Below, in pieces: positions 19,012-27,249 of a DNA stretch of 64,000 nt. This DNA is from Ancylobacter sonchi (GTDB lineage: Bacteria > Pseudomonadota > Alphaproteobacteria > Rhizobiales > Xanthobacteraceae): contig NZ_JAHBGF010000016.1 in NCBI RefSeq assembly GCF_018390695.1, positions 62,001 through 126,000 of the forward strand, in the 5' to 3' direction. Position 1 is the stretch's first letter. Every line of letters starts with the position of its first letter. The translations under genes and the position numbers were made by a program. The notes under the pieces are model-generated. The model had not been told where the DNA came from, searched no databases, and saw only the letters and a list, made by a program, of their open reading frames with translations.

Positions 19012-19560
19012 CTACCTCGGCGCCCTTTTGGCGAGGATGCGCTGCAGCGTGCGGCGGTGCATGGAGAGACGGCGCGCCGTCTCCGACACGTTGCGCCCGC
19101 ACAGCTCGTAGACCCGCTGGATGTGCTCCCAGCGCACCCGGTCGGCCGACATCGGGTTTTCCGGCAGCTGCGGCTTGTAGTCGGCCTGGGCGTTGAGCGC
19201 GGCGCAGATGTCGTCGGCGTCGGCGGGCTTGGCCAGATAGTCGACCGCGCCCATCTTCACCGCGTTCACCGCGGTGGCGATGTTGCCATAGCCGGTGAGG
19301 ATGATGCCGCGCGCTTCCGGGCGGCGGCGCTTCAGCGCCGAGATGACGTCGAGGCCGTTGCCGTCGCCGAGCCGCATGTCGACCACGGCATAGGCCGGCG
19401 GGCCGCCCTCGACGCGGGCAAGGCCGTCGGCGACGGTTTCCGCCGTCGTCACCGCGAAGCCGCGCATTTCCATGGCGCGGGCCAGACGCTGGAGGAAGGG
19501 CCGGTCGTCATCGACGATCAGCAGCGAACGTTCGATGTTATCGGCGGTAGTATCGAGCAT
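19012..19560 (-). CDS. actR: Redox response regulator ActR/RegA/PrrA
   Basis: This 182-residue regulator has a receiver domain with the acidic pocket DDD (residues 17-19) and phospho-acceptor Asp61 (AVVDMRLGDGNGLDV), the switch segment ILTGYGNIATAVNAVKMGA, and a C-terminal Fis-type helix-turn-helix NVSETARRLSMHRRTLQRIL. The compact layout without a AAA+ domain and the HTH are diagnostic of RegA/ActR/PrrA. It controls redox-responsive genes (respiration, carbon and nitrogen fixation, hydrogenase in relatives). Its own promoter candidate lies at 19667-19694, between actS and actR. Confidence 0.95.
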   Translation of the reverse strand: MLDTTADNIERSLLIVDDDRPFLQRLARAMEMRGFAVTTAETVADGLARVEGGPPAYAVVDMRLGDGNGLDVISALKRRRPEARGIILTGYGNIATAVNAVKMGAVDYLAKPADADDICAALNAQADYKPQLPENPMSADRVRWEHIQRVYELCGRNVSETARRLSMHRRTLQRILAKRAPR

Positions 19561-19666
19561 GGCGTTTCCCCGGCGAGGGGCTCCCTTGCGGCCGCCATGC
19601 GTTGCGGCGGCCTCACTATTTTATGCGAGGCTACACCGCAGGGGCGGCAATGCACAGCGCCGTGGC

Positions 19667-19694
19667 ATTATAGCGCAGCGTCAACGCTTGTCAT
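19667..19694 (-). promoter_or_regulatory. Candidate promoter of actR
   Basis: On the minus strand ATGACA (five of six to the -35 consensus) and a perfect TATAAT are separated by 16 bases. The -35 overlaps the actS stop codon. A palindrome, AGCGTTGACGCT, fills most of the spacer. The site is about 105 bases before the actR ATG. Confidence 0.45.
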
Positions 19695-21052
19695 TTCACC
19701 TCGACGGCGACGGCGTCCCGCTCGGAAATATCGATCTGCCGGCGCGGCCAGCGCACGGTGACGCGGGCGCCGTGGCGCGGGGCCGGCAGGTTCACATAGG
19801 CGAGCTCGGCGCCGGAGCGCTCCAGCAGCGTCTTGGCGATGAACAGGCCGAGCCCGAGCCCGTGCTCGCCATCCTCGCCATCGCCGTTCTCCTCGCGCCG
19901 CCAGCGATGGCGGCCGCGGCTGGTGAGATAGGGCGCGCCGATGCTGTCGATGAGCTCGGCCGGGAAGCCCGGCCCGTCATCGGTGACGGTGACGACGATG
20001 TCGCGGTCGTTCCAGTCGGCGGCGATCTCCACCCGGCGGGCGGCGAAGTCGACCGCGTTCTCGACGATGTTGCCGAGGCCATAGATCAGGCCGGGATTAC
20101 GGGCGATCACCGGCTCGCCGATGCGGGTGGTGGCGGAGACCTCGACGGCGATGCCGAAATCGCGGTGCGGCGAGGCGACGTCCTCCAGGAGATGGGTGAT
20201 CTTCATGCGGTCGAACGGCGCCTCGCCGGCGTCGAGCGTGGTGAGGCGGCGCAATATGGCGCGGCATCGGTCGGACTGCTCGCCGAGCAGGCGGATATCA
20301 TCGGCGAGCGGGCTGTCGGCCGGCAGGCCGCGCGCCAGCTCCTTGGCGACCACGGTGATGGTGGCCAGCGGCGTGCCGAGCTCATGGGCGGCGGCGGCGG
20401 CGAGGCCGTCCAGCGCCGAGAGGTGCTGCTCGCGCGCCAGCACCAGCTCGGTGGCGGCGAGCGCCTCGGACAGTTCGCGCGTCTCCTCGGCCACCCGCCA
20501 GGCATGGGTGCCGATGAAGGCGATGGACACCGCCAGCGCGCACCAGATGGCGGCGAGATAGAGCGGCGGCAGCAGCGGGCCGCCACCGACAACGTCGCTG
20601 TGCCGCCAGGGCAGCGGCATCTGCCACAGCCCGACCAGCGCCGCGAGGCCGCCGGCGAGCAGCCCGAGCAGCAGGGTGGAGCGCGGCGACAGCGCGGTGG
20701 CCGAGATCAGCACCGGGGCGAGGAACAGCACCGCGAAGGGATTGGCGAGGCCGCCGGTGAGGAACAGCAGTGCCGCCACCTGCAGGATGTCATAGGCCAG
20801 CAGCCAGGTCGCCTCGGTATTGGACAACCGCCGCGCGCCGGGCGAGCGCAGGCGCAGAGCGAGGTTCAGCCATGCGGAAAGCGCCACCACCGCGAGGCAG
20901 GCGCCGATCGGCACGGTGAAGCCGAGCAGCCACTGCACCACGACGATGGCGGCGGTCTGGCCGGAAATCGCCAGCCAGCGCAGGCGGATGAGCGTGTCCA
21001 GCCTGAGGCCGAAAAAGCGCTCGCCGATCGGATGATCCAGCGAAAGTGGCAT
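19691..21052 (-). CDS. actS: Redox sensor histidine kinase ActS/RegB/PrrB
   Basis: The 453-residue kinase has an N-terminal six-helix membrane domain containing the quinone-site heptapeptide GGLANPF (about residues 100-106), an H-box AAAAHELGTPLATI with His223, the redox-active cysteine Cys263 in GEQSDRCRAIL, and an HATPase domain (NIVENAVDFA, DDGPGFP, GLGLGLFIAKTLL). All three RegB hallmarks are present. It phosphorylates ActR when the quinone pool or cytosol is reduced. The start MPLSLDHPIGERFF fits the family. It lies upstream of actR on the same strand. Confidence 0.95.
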   Translation of the reverse strand: MPLSLDHPIGERFFGLRLDTLIRLRWLAISGQTAAIVVVQWLLGFTVPIGACLAVVALSAWLNLALRLRSPGARRLSNTEATWLLAYDILQVAALLFLTGGLANPFAVLFLAPVLISATALSPRSTLLLGLLAGGLAALVGLWQMPLPWRHSDVVGGGPLLPPLYLAAIWCALAVSIAFIGTHAWRVAEETRELSEALAATELVLAREQHLSALDGLAAAAAHELGTPLATITVVAKELARGLPADSPLADDIRLLGEQSDRCRAILRRLTTLDAGEAPFDRMKITHLLEDVASPHRDFGIAVEVSATTRIGEPVIARNPGLIYGLGNIVENAVDFAARRVEIAADWNDRDIVVTVTDDGPGFPAELIDSIGAPYLTSRGRHRWRREENGDGEDGEHGLGLGLFIAKTLLERSGAELAYVNLPAPRHGARVTVRWPRRQIDISERDAVAVEVK

Positions 21053-21142
21053 TTTGTTCCCCCTTGCGCGCCCTCTATACAGGCAAGCGACGCGCGGCGG
21101 GAATGCGCTGATTCGTTTGACGTGCGGCCGAAAGCGACTATG

Positions 21143-21159
21143 TGTTGCGCTGCACAACA
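21143..21159. promoter_or_regulatory. Near-perfect palindrome before phaZ, candidate PhaR site
   Basis: TGTTGCGCTGCACAACA pairs at seven of eight symmetric positions. The TGC-centred form resembles sites of the polyhydroxyalkanoate regulator PhaR in alphaproteobacteria. It lies about 145 bases before the PHB depolymerase start and about 90 bases before actS, so it could act on either gene. Confidence 0.5.
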
Positions 21160-21304
21160 ATCCCGCCGGTTTCTTCGCTATCGCGGGAACCCGGGCGGGA
21201 CCTCGGGAATTGCCGACCTACCGACGAGGCTACGCCGGCCGGATGCGGGCGGTTCTACCGGTACAGGTGCGTTGCAGAACCCCACTCACACATCGGAGGC
21301 GCGT

Positions 21305-22684
21305 ATGGCGATCGGTGTATTCGGGACGTTGCCCGACGCGGAAGCAGTCGCAGGGACGCCGGCGGAAATGCTGGAGGCGGCCTCGGTCTTCTCCAAGCCG
21401 CTCTACTGGATGTTCGAGATGGGCCAGGCAGCGCTCGACCCGCTGCGCATGCTGGCGGATGCCGGGCGGCTGTATTACCGCAACCCGGCCAACCCGCTCG
21501 CCCATACCGATTTCGGCCGCACGTTGCTCGCCGGCTTCGAGATGTTCGAGCGCACCACGCGGCGCTACGGCAAGCCGGACTGGCGGATCGACCACACCAC
21601 CGTCGGCGGCGCCAAGGTGCCGGTACGCATCGAGACGGTGTGGGAAAAGCCGTTCTGCCGGCTCATCCATTTCGAGCGGGTGTTCTCGCGGCCGCCGCGC
21701 CGGCCGCAGCCCCGCATGCTGATCGTCGCCCCGCTGTCCGGCCACTACGCGACGCTGCTGCGCGGCACGGTGGAGACGCTGCTGCCCAACCACGACATCT
21801 ACATCACCGACTGGACCGATGCGCGCGAGGTGCCCTTGAGCGCCGGGCGCTTCGACCTCGACGACTACATCGACTACCTGATCGAGATCTTCCACTTCCT
21901 CGGCGGCGGCGTGCACGCGCTCGCCGTGTGCCAGCCGGCGGTGCCGGTGCTGGCCGCCGTGTCGGTGATGGAGGCCAAGGGCGACCCCGACGTGCCCGCC
22001 TCCATGGTGCTGATGGGCGGCCCGATCGACACCCGCGAGAGCCCCACGGCGGTGAACAACTTCGCGGAAGCGCGCGGGCTCGACTGGTTCCGCCGCAACG
22101 TCGTCACCACCGTGCCGTGGCCGCATCCCGGCGTGATGCGGCAGGTCTATCCCGGCTTCCTGCAGCTGCACGGCTTCATGAGCATGAATCTGGAGCGGCA
22201 CCTGCAGGCGCATGCCGACATGTTCCGCCATCTGGTGAAGGGCGACGGCGACAGCGCCGCCAAGCACCGCGACTTCTACGACGAATATCTCTCGGTGATG
22301 GACCTGCCGGCGGAATATTACCTGCAGACGCTGCAGGCGGTGTTCATCGACCACGCGCTGCCCAAGGGCACCTTCACCCATCGCGGCGAGAGGGTCGATC
22401 CCGGCGCCATCCGCAACGTGGCGCTGCTCACCGTCGAGGGCGAGAACGACGATATTTCCGGCGTCGGCCAGACCCAGGCGGCGCACAAGCTGTGCGTGAA
22501 CCTGCCGGAGGAAAAGCGGGCGCATTATCTCCAGCCGACCGTCGGCCATTACGGCGTGTTCAACGGCTCGCGCTTCCGTGCCGAGATCGCCCCGCGCATT
22601 TCCGACTTCGTGCTGAGCCATAACTGGCCGAAGAAGGGCCACAACCAGCCGGCGCAGGCCGCCAAGGCCGAGCCGGAGGCCTGA
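21305..22684 (+). CDS. phaZ: Intracellular poly(3-hydroxybutyrate) depolymerase
   Basis: This 459-residue alpha/beta-hydrolase is of the DepA/PhaZ1 intracellular type, without signal peptide. The lipase-box serine is replaced by cysteine in LAVCQPAVPVL (Cys209), as in Ralstonia PhaZ1. Further family segments are LYWMFEMGQAALDPLR, NHDIYITDWTDAREVP, GRFDLDDYIDYLIE and the C-terminal His region PTVGHYGVFNGSRFR. It would mobilise native PHB granules. The ATG follows a CGGAGG ribosome site; the long ORF upstream of it is antisense to actS. The tail ends in an Ala/Glu-rich stretch. Confidence 0.93.
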   Translation: MAIGVFGTLPDAEAVAGTPAEMLEAASVFSKPLYWMFEMGQAALDPLRMLADAGRLYYRNPANPLAHTDFGRTLLAGFEMFERTTRRYGKPDWRIDHTTVGGAKVPVRIETVWEKPFCRLIHFERVFSRPPRRPQPRMLIVAPLSGHYATLLRGTVETLLPNHDIYITDWTDAREVPLSAGRFDLDDYIDYLIEIFHFLGGGVHALAVCQPAVPVLAAVSVMEAKGDPDVPASMVLMGGPIDTRESPTAVNNFAEARGLDWFRRNVVTTVPWPHPGVMRQVYPGFLQLHGFMSMNLERHLQAHADMFRHLVKGDGDSAAKHRDFYDEYLSVMDLPAEYYLQTLQAVFIDHALPKGTFTHRGERVDPGAIRNVALLTVEGENDDISGVGQTQAAHKLCVNLPEEKRAHYLQPTVGHYGVFNGSRFRAEIAPRISDFVLSHNWPKKGHNQPAQAAKAEPEA

Positions 22685-23081
22685 AGAATGGCGGGGCCGG
22701 CCATGGCTCGCTCCGCCTGGCCCGCCCCGCCCGTCCGGCTCGCGCCGTCGGTGGCAATAAACGATCCCGGGCGGGATTTGGGAGCCGCCGCCCAGGCAAT
22801 ATGCTCCGACGGGCGGACCGAACCCCGTGAGGCCGAAACGCCCCGGGTCCCAGTGCGGCGGCCGCGAAAACCTGCCGCCCGCACCCGTCGCCGTGCTGAA
22901 ATCCTCGTCTTGCAGTCCCCGTCTTGAAATCCTGGCGCTGAACTCGCCGTTCCGGCACCGATGACGGGCTGGACGTCCGCCGGCACCGCACGCCCCCCGG
23001 CGATCCGCAACCGGCCAAGTGCCGCCACGGATGAGGGCGCCGGCGGAGGTCCCGCGCCGGCGAGATCACTCGCCGACGACG
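22685..23081. other. 397-base gap between phaZ and a secreted-protein gene
   Basis: No gene is supported. It contains the four-unit 14-base repeat at 22896-22951. ORFs here are arginine/proline-rich in every frame. No clear intrinsic terminator with a T tract is seen for phaZ. Confidence 0.6.
22896..22951. repeat. Four-unit 14-base tandem repeat (minisatellite)
   Basis: Four consecutive 14-base units begin at 22896, 22910, 22924 and 22938: CTGAAATCCTCGTC, TTGCAGTCCCCGTC, TTGAAATCCTGGCG, CTGAACTCGCCGTT. The last is the most divergent. The unit length and core YTGAARTC recur at 28686-28727. Confidence 0.7.
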
Positions 23082-23615
23082 CTATTCGCTCGCGACGTCC
23101 TGCGGCATCAGCCGGTCGAGGCGCGACACCAGCGGGCGCACGGTCGCGGCATCCGGCCGGCCGGCGGCGCGCAGCTGGCCGAGGCGCTGCTCGTGCTCGT
23201 CTACGAAGGCGAGGGCGGCAGCCCGCTGCTCCGGCGTCATGCGCGGCGTGTGCTCGAGGCGCTTGCGCATCTGCGCGAAGCGGGCGTCGAGCGGGGCCTC
23301 CGGCAGATTGGCGAGATAGCCGCAGAAGGTGGCGTCGAAGGCGGCGCGCCAGCTCTCGCGGGTGAAGCCGGCCTTGGCGATCAGGCCGCCGCGCACCTCG
23401 TCGCGGGTGAACCACTCGTCGGCGGTCTCCTCGTCATAGGCGAGCGGGCCGAGCTCGGGCGACAGCTTCTCGACGAGATCGACCACCTTGGCGGCCTCGG
23501 CGGTGGTCAGCGCTGCGGGACTGGCCATCGCATGGGCGACGAGGCCGGCGAGCAGGACGAGCGCAAGCGTGACGATAGCCGCACGCGTCCGCAGGCGTAG
23601 GGGCAGGTAAGACAT
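23082..23615 (-). CDS. Small exported protein of unknown function
   Basis: The 177-residue protein begins with a positively charged stretch and a hydrophobic segment (AAIVTLALVLLAGLVAHAMA), reading as a signal peptide or membrane anchor. The rest is mainly helical and charged (TTAEAAKVVDLVEKL, MRKRLEHTPRMTPEQRAAAL), with one Cys in FCGYLANLPE. I recognise no family. The start follows no strong ribosome site. It is convergent with phaZ and on the same strand as the AraC gene 124 bases upstream. Confidence 0.65.
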   Translation of the reverse strand: MSYLPLRLRTRAAIVTLALVLLAGLVAHAMASPAALTTAEAAKVVDLVEKLSPELGPLAYDEETADEWFTRDEVRGGLIAKAGFTRESWRAAFDATFCGYLANLPEAPLDARFAQMRKRLEHTPRMTPEQRAAALAFVDEHEQRLGQLRAAGRPDAATVRPLVSRLDRLMPQDVASE

Positions 23616-23739
23616 GATTGGCACTCGCTGGTGAAACGCGAGCGTCTTGCTAAACGGACCGGACGGTCCGGTCTCGGCATCGCGCGCAGCAACTGGGCGT
23701 GCCGCGCAGCCGGTTACGCGGTCTTCGACTCCCCGGACG

Positions 23740-24693
23740 TCAGTTTCTCCTCGCCCGTACCGCCCGCGCCCGCACGTCGGACGGCGTGCAGCCATAGCGG
23801 CGGCGGAAGGCGCGGTTGAAGGTCGACAGGTCGGTGAAGCCGGCATCGAAGGCGAGGCTGGCGATGCTCTCGCGGCTCGACGGATCGCCGAGCCGGCGGA
23901 AGGCGCGCTCCAGCCGCGCCTCGCGCAGGAAGTCCGAGAAGCTGGTGCCTTCCTGCGCGAACAGGAGCTGCACATAGCGCGGCGAGATGCCGTGGCGGCG
24001 GGCGATGGCGGCGATGTCGAGCTCGGGATCGTCGAGCCGGGCGAGGATGTGCCGCTGGATCAGCGCCAGCCGGGCGCCGCGCAGCGCCGAGCCGTGCTGC
24101 TCGGCGCCCTCCGCCGGATTGGCGGCGAGGGTGAGCGCGGCGAGCCGGGTGAGATGGTCCGCCGCCAGCCGGGACGCCTCCGGCGTCGCCGGCGGGTGTC
24201 GGCGCAGCAGCTGGGCATAGCCGACCAGCAGGCCGAGCCCGGCCGTCTCGCGTCCCGCCGTGCGGAAGGCGTGGCCGCCAAGGCCGGGCACCAGCGCCGC
24301 CAGCACCCGGCGCGGCAGTACCAGCACCTCGTAGCAGCTGGCCGGCGCCCGCGTGACGAAGCGCGCCGACTGGTCGAAGGCCAGCAGCTCGCCGGCGCCG
24401 ACGGCCAGCGTGCGGCCGCCGTCGATCTCGGTCTCGTAGCCGACGGGATTGACCAAGAGCTGGTAGTCGTCGCGGCCATCGGCGAGCAGCTCGCGCGACC
24501 TCACCCCGGTGAAGGCGTCGTAGCAGGCGTCGCCGACCAGCACGCCGTCGAGCGGCAGGATGGAGAAGCGGGCGCGGAAGCTCTCGGAGTCCACCGGATT
24601 GAAGTTCATGCCGGCGGCATGGCGGCCGACCACATCATGGATGAAAGCGAGGCGCTCGTGCCGCGGCACGTCCTCGGTCGACAGGCGTTGCAT
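23740..24693 (-). CDS. AraC-family transcriptional regulator
   Basis: This 317-residue regulator has a ligand-type N-terminal domain of the AraC_binding_2 kind and a C-terminal double helix-turn-helix (from about residue 215: DIAAIARRHGISPRYVQLLF, then SIASLAFDAGFTDLSTFNRA and FRRRYGCTPSDVR). The layout fits the AraC/FeaR-like group. No effector can be named from context. Confidence 0.88.
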   Translation of the reverse strand: MQRLSTEDVPRHERLAFIHDVVGRHAAGMNFNPVDSESFRARFSILPLDGVLVGDACYDAFTGVRSRELLADGRDDYQLLVNPVGYETEIDGGRTLAVGAGELLAFDQSARFVTRAPASCYEVLVLPRRVLAALVPGLGGHAFRTAGRETAGLGLLVGYAQLLRRHPPATPEASRLAADHLTRLAALTLAANPAEGAEQHGSALRGARLALIQRHILARLDDPELDIAAIARRHGISPRYVQLLFAQEGTSFSDFLREARLERAFRRLGDPSSRESIASLAFDAGFTDLSTFNRAFRRRYGCTPSDVRARAVRARRN

Positions 24694-24814
24694 GGCGTTC
24701 CCCCCGGACAGCCTTGGTCTTTTGCCGTGTTGCGGGCGGACAGGTGTGACGCTACGGCAGAAAAGTCAATCCGGCGACGACGGAGGCACAGCGGAGGCTT
24801 GATGGAGGCGCGGC

Positions 24815-25711
24815 TCACGGCTCCCAATAGGGCGGGTCGCCGAACGCCTGCCGCAGCCAGTCGGCCAGCGCCCGCAGCTTGGCCGGGGGACGGCGCCCCT
24901 CCGGGTGGGCGACATAGATGAATTCCGGCTCCGTCACCGCGCCGACCTCGACCGCCACCAGCGTTCCGGCCTTCAGCGGCGGCCCGGAGATGAACAGCGG
25001 CAGCAAGGCGATGCCGAGCCCGGCGAGGGCGGCGTCGCGCATCAGTTCGCCATTGTTCACCCGCAGCGCCGCCGGCGCACGCAGATGCACCGTTCCGTCC
25101 TCGGTGAGGAAGCGCCAGTCGGCGATGCCGCGGCCGGTGTAGAAGATGCCGCGATGCGCCTCCAGCTCGGCGAGGCTGCACGGCGTGCCGTGGCGGGCGA
25201 GATAGTCCGGCGAGGCCACCAGCACCCGCCGGCTGCGGGCGAGACGCCAGGCGACCAGCCGGCTATCATGCAGCGGCCCGTGCCGCACCACACCGTCATA
25301 GCCTTCCGAATGGGCGTCGATGCGGCGGTCGTCGAGATCGAGGGTGAGCTCGATGCGCGGATGCCGGGCGAGGAAGGGGTAGAGCGCCGGGCCGAGATGC
25401 AGCCGGCTAAAGGTGACCGGCGCGGAGAGCCGCAGCGGTCCGGCCAGCGCGCCGCGCCGCTCGGCCAAGGCGGCGGCGGCGGATTCCAGTTCGTGCAGCG
25501 CCCCCGAAGCGCGCTCCAGAAAGGCGAGGCCGTCCTCGGTGAGCGACAGCTTGCGGGTGGAGCGGTGGATCAGGCTGGCGCCGAGCCGCTGCTCCAGCTC
25601 CTTCAACCGGTCGCTGACCACCGATTTCGAAAGCCGCAGCCGACGGGCCGCCTCGCTGATCGAGCCCGCCTCGGCAATGGCGACGAAGGCGGCGATGCCG
25701 TCGAGCTTCAT
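24815..25711 (-). CDS. LysR-family transcriptional regulator
   Basis: The 298-residue LTTR has the N-terminal winged HTH MKLDGIAAFVAIAEAGSISE to LIHRSTRKLSLTEDG and a periplasmic-binding-like effector domain (GPLRLSAPVTFSRLHLGP; RDAALAGLGIALLPLF). It is divergent from the SDR gene at 25850, the usual arrangement for an LTTR and its target. The inverted repeat at 25712-25762 abuts its start codon, which suggests autoregulation together with control of the SDR. Confidence 0.92.
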   Translation of the reverse strand: MKLDGIAAFVAIAEAGSISEAARRLRLSKSVVSDRLKELEQRLGASLIHRSTRKLSLTEDGLAFLERASGALHELESAAAALAERRGALAGPLRLSAPVTFSRLHLGPALYPFLARHPRIELTLDLDDRRIDAHSEGYDGVVRHGPLHDSRLVAWRLARSRRVLVASPDYLARHGTPCSLAELEAHRGIFYTGRGIADWRFLTEDGTVHLRAPAALRVNNGELMRDAALAGLGIALLPLFISGPPLKAGTLVAVEVGAVTEPEFIYVAHPEGRRPPAKLRALADWLRQAFGDPPYWEP

Positions 25712-25762
25712 CGTTCGGATTTCCCGGACACCAATTCCATTTTCCGCAGGCTAATCCGAACG
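25712..25762. promoter_or_regulatory. Inverted repeat between lysR and SDR genes, candidate LTTR operator
   Basis: CGTTCGGATT (25712-25721) and its exact complement AATCCGAACG (25753-25762) are 41 bases apart centre to centre, close to four helical turns. The left arm touches the LysR start codon and the right arm lies 87 bases before the SDR start. This spacing could suit a LysR tetramer. Confidence 0.55.
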
Positions 25763-25849
25763 CTTCGGCATCGCCATACTCCCTGCCGACACAATGACAA
25801 CCGGCGGGCCGGCCGCGCGGCGGCGGTTCGCAACCTCAGGAGAATTACG

Positions 25850-26614
25850 ATGGGACGTCTTCAGGACAAGGTGGCGCTGATCACCGGCGCCAGCTCCGGC
25901 ATCGGCCGGGCGACGGCGACGCTGTTCGCCCGCGAGGGCGCGAAACTGGTGGTGGGCGCCCGCCGGCAGGCCGAGCTCGACGCGCTGGTGGCGGAGATCA
26001 CCGCCGCCGGCGGTGAGGCCGTGGCGCTGGCCGGCGACGTGAGCGCCGAGGACTATGCCCGCGCGCTGGTGGCGCTGGCGGTCGAGCGGTTCGGCCGGCT
26101 GGACATCGCCTTCAACAATGCCGGCACGCTGGGCGAGAAGGGCCCGAGCACCGGCGTGTCCCTCGACGGCTGGAACCAGACGCTGGCGGTGAACCTCACC
26201 GGCGCCTTCCTCGGCGCCAAGCACCAGATCGACGAAATGGCGAAGACCGGCAGCGGCTCGGTGATCTTCACCTCGACCTTCGTCGGCTACACGACGGCGT
26301 TTCCGCAGATGGCCGCCTATGCCGCCTCGAAGTCCGGGCTGATCGGCCTCACCCAGGCGCTGGCGGCGGAATATGGCCCACAGGGCATCCGGGTGAACGC
26401 GCTGCTGCCCGGCGCGGTGGAGACCGAGATGTATCGCGAGGCCAACAACACGGCGGAGGCGCAGGGCTTCATCAACGGCCTGCACGCGCTGAAGCGGGCC
26501 GGCCAGCCGGAGGAGCTGGCGCGCGCCGCGCTCTATCTCGCCTCGGACGATGCGTCCTTCGTCACCGGCACCGCGCATCTGGTGGATGGCGGGCTGTCGA
26601 TCACCCGGACGTAA
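25850..26614 (+). CDS. SDR-family oxidoreductase
   Basis: The 254-residue classical short-chain dehydrogenase has the cofactor loop TGASSGIGRA (residues 13-22), the NNAG motif (FNNAGTLG), the catalytic Ser in FTSTFVG and YAASK with the Tyr/Lys pair. GARR after strand 2 suggests NADP preference. The C-terminus ASFVTGTAHLVDGGLS is typical. An AGGAGA ribosome site precedes the ATG. It is probably controlled by the divergent LysR protein; the substrate is unknown. Confidence 0.92.
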   Translation: MGRLQDKVALITGASSGIGRATATLFAREGAKLVVGARRQAELDALVAEITAAGGEAVALAGDVSAEDYARALVALAVERFGRLDIAFNNAGTLGEKGPSTGVSLDGWNQTLAVNLTGAFLGAKHQIDEMAKTGSGSVIFTSTFVGYTTAFPQMAAYAASKSGLIGLTQALAAEYGPQGIRVNALLPGAVETEMYREANNTAEAQGFINGLHALKRAGQPEELARAALYLASDDASFVTGTAHLVDGGLSITRT

Positions 26615-26910
26615 CTGCTCCAGCGTGACTGCCAGTCAAGTCGAGCGTTGCCGCGTTCGGTCCGGCGATGCCAAAGCCGGAGGCAGGAGGAGGTTCGGGC
26701 AGAGAGCTGGACGGCCCCGGCACGACGCCTGGAACCACGCCATTGCGGAGCGTCGAGCCCCTCACCCTACCCCCTCCGTCACCATCGGATGTCTCCGCTG
26801 GTGACCTTACTGGGTGACGAACTCGGCAGCAGCCGAGTTCGTGCGGGGGAGCGGGAGTGGCGGCCGCTGGCGGCGATGGCTGCCCGCGCCCGCAGATCCT
26901 TCACGCCCGT
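26615..26910. other. Gap between the convergent SDR gene and nitrile hydratase operon
   Basis: I see no gene here. The only structured element is the perfect ten-pair hairpin at 26818-26841. Confidence 0.6.
26818..26841 (-). terminator. Ten-pair hairpin after the nitrile hydratase operon
   Basis: CGAACTCGGC and GCCGAGTTCG flank an AGCA loop, 70 bases beyond the last stop of the minus-strand operon and about 200 bases beyond the SDR stop. There is no T tract, so function as a terminator is inferred. Confidence 0.5.
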
Positions 26911-27249
26911 TCAGCCGGCCCGCGCGGGATCGACGGCGATGGGGGTCAGGCGGGCGACATGGTGATGGTCGGAGGCGCGGAACCGCACCACCGCCCGCGC
27001 CTGATCGAGAAAGGCGCCGGCCTCCATCAGCCCCTTGTCGACCAGCAGCTCCACCGCCGCCTCGTGCCATGAGACATAATAGGGCTGGTCCGGATGGGCG
27101 TGGATCTCGGCGCTGAGCCGGGCGGCGAATTCCGGCCATTCGAACAGGCCGCGCTCGTGCAGCTTCACCACCAGCGCGAAGGCCTGCGCCTCCCACGGGG
27201 CGGCGAAGGCCTTCGGCCGGTCGAGATCGGGCAGCAGCGGGCCGGTCAC
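26911..27249 (-). CDS. Nitrile hydratase accessory (cobalt activator) protein
   Basis: This 112-residue protein matches the small accessory proteins encoded after cobalt-type nitrile hydratases: RPKAFAAPWEAQAFALVVKL, HERGLFEWPEFAARL and YYVSWHEAAVELLVDKGL. It is related to the N-terminal half of the beta subunit and in known systems helps load cobalt by subunit exchange. The GTG start at 27249 overlaps the preceding stop as GTGA. A longer in-frame ORF upstream lies inside the beta-C gene and is spurious. Confidence 0.88.
   Translation of the reverse strand: MTGPLLPDLDRPKAFAAPWEAQAFALVVKLHERGLFEWPEFAARLSAEIHAHPDQPYYVSWHEAAVELLVDKGLMEAGAFLDQARAVVRFRASDHHHVARLTPIAVDPARAG

Noticed and set aside
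19472-22684. 1070-residue ORF ending in PHB depolymerase, suggesting a fusion
   Set aside because: Only the last 459 residues are coding. The rest is antisense to actS, and a proper ribosome site and ATG lie at 21305.
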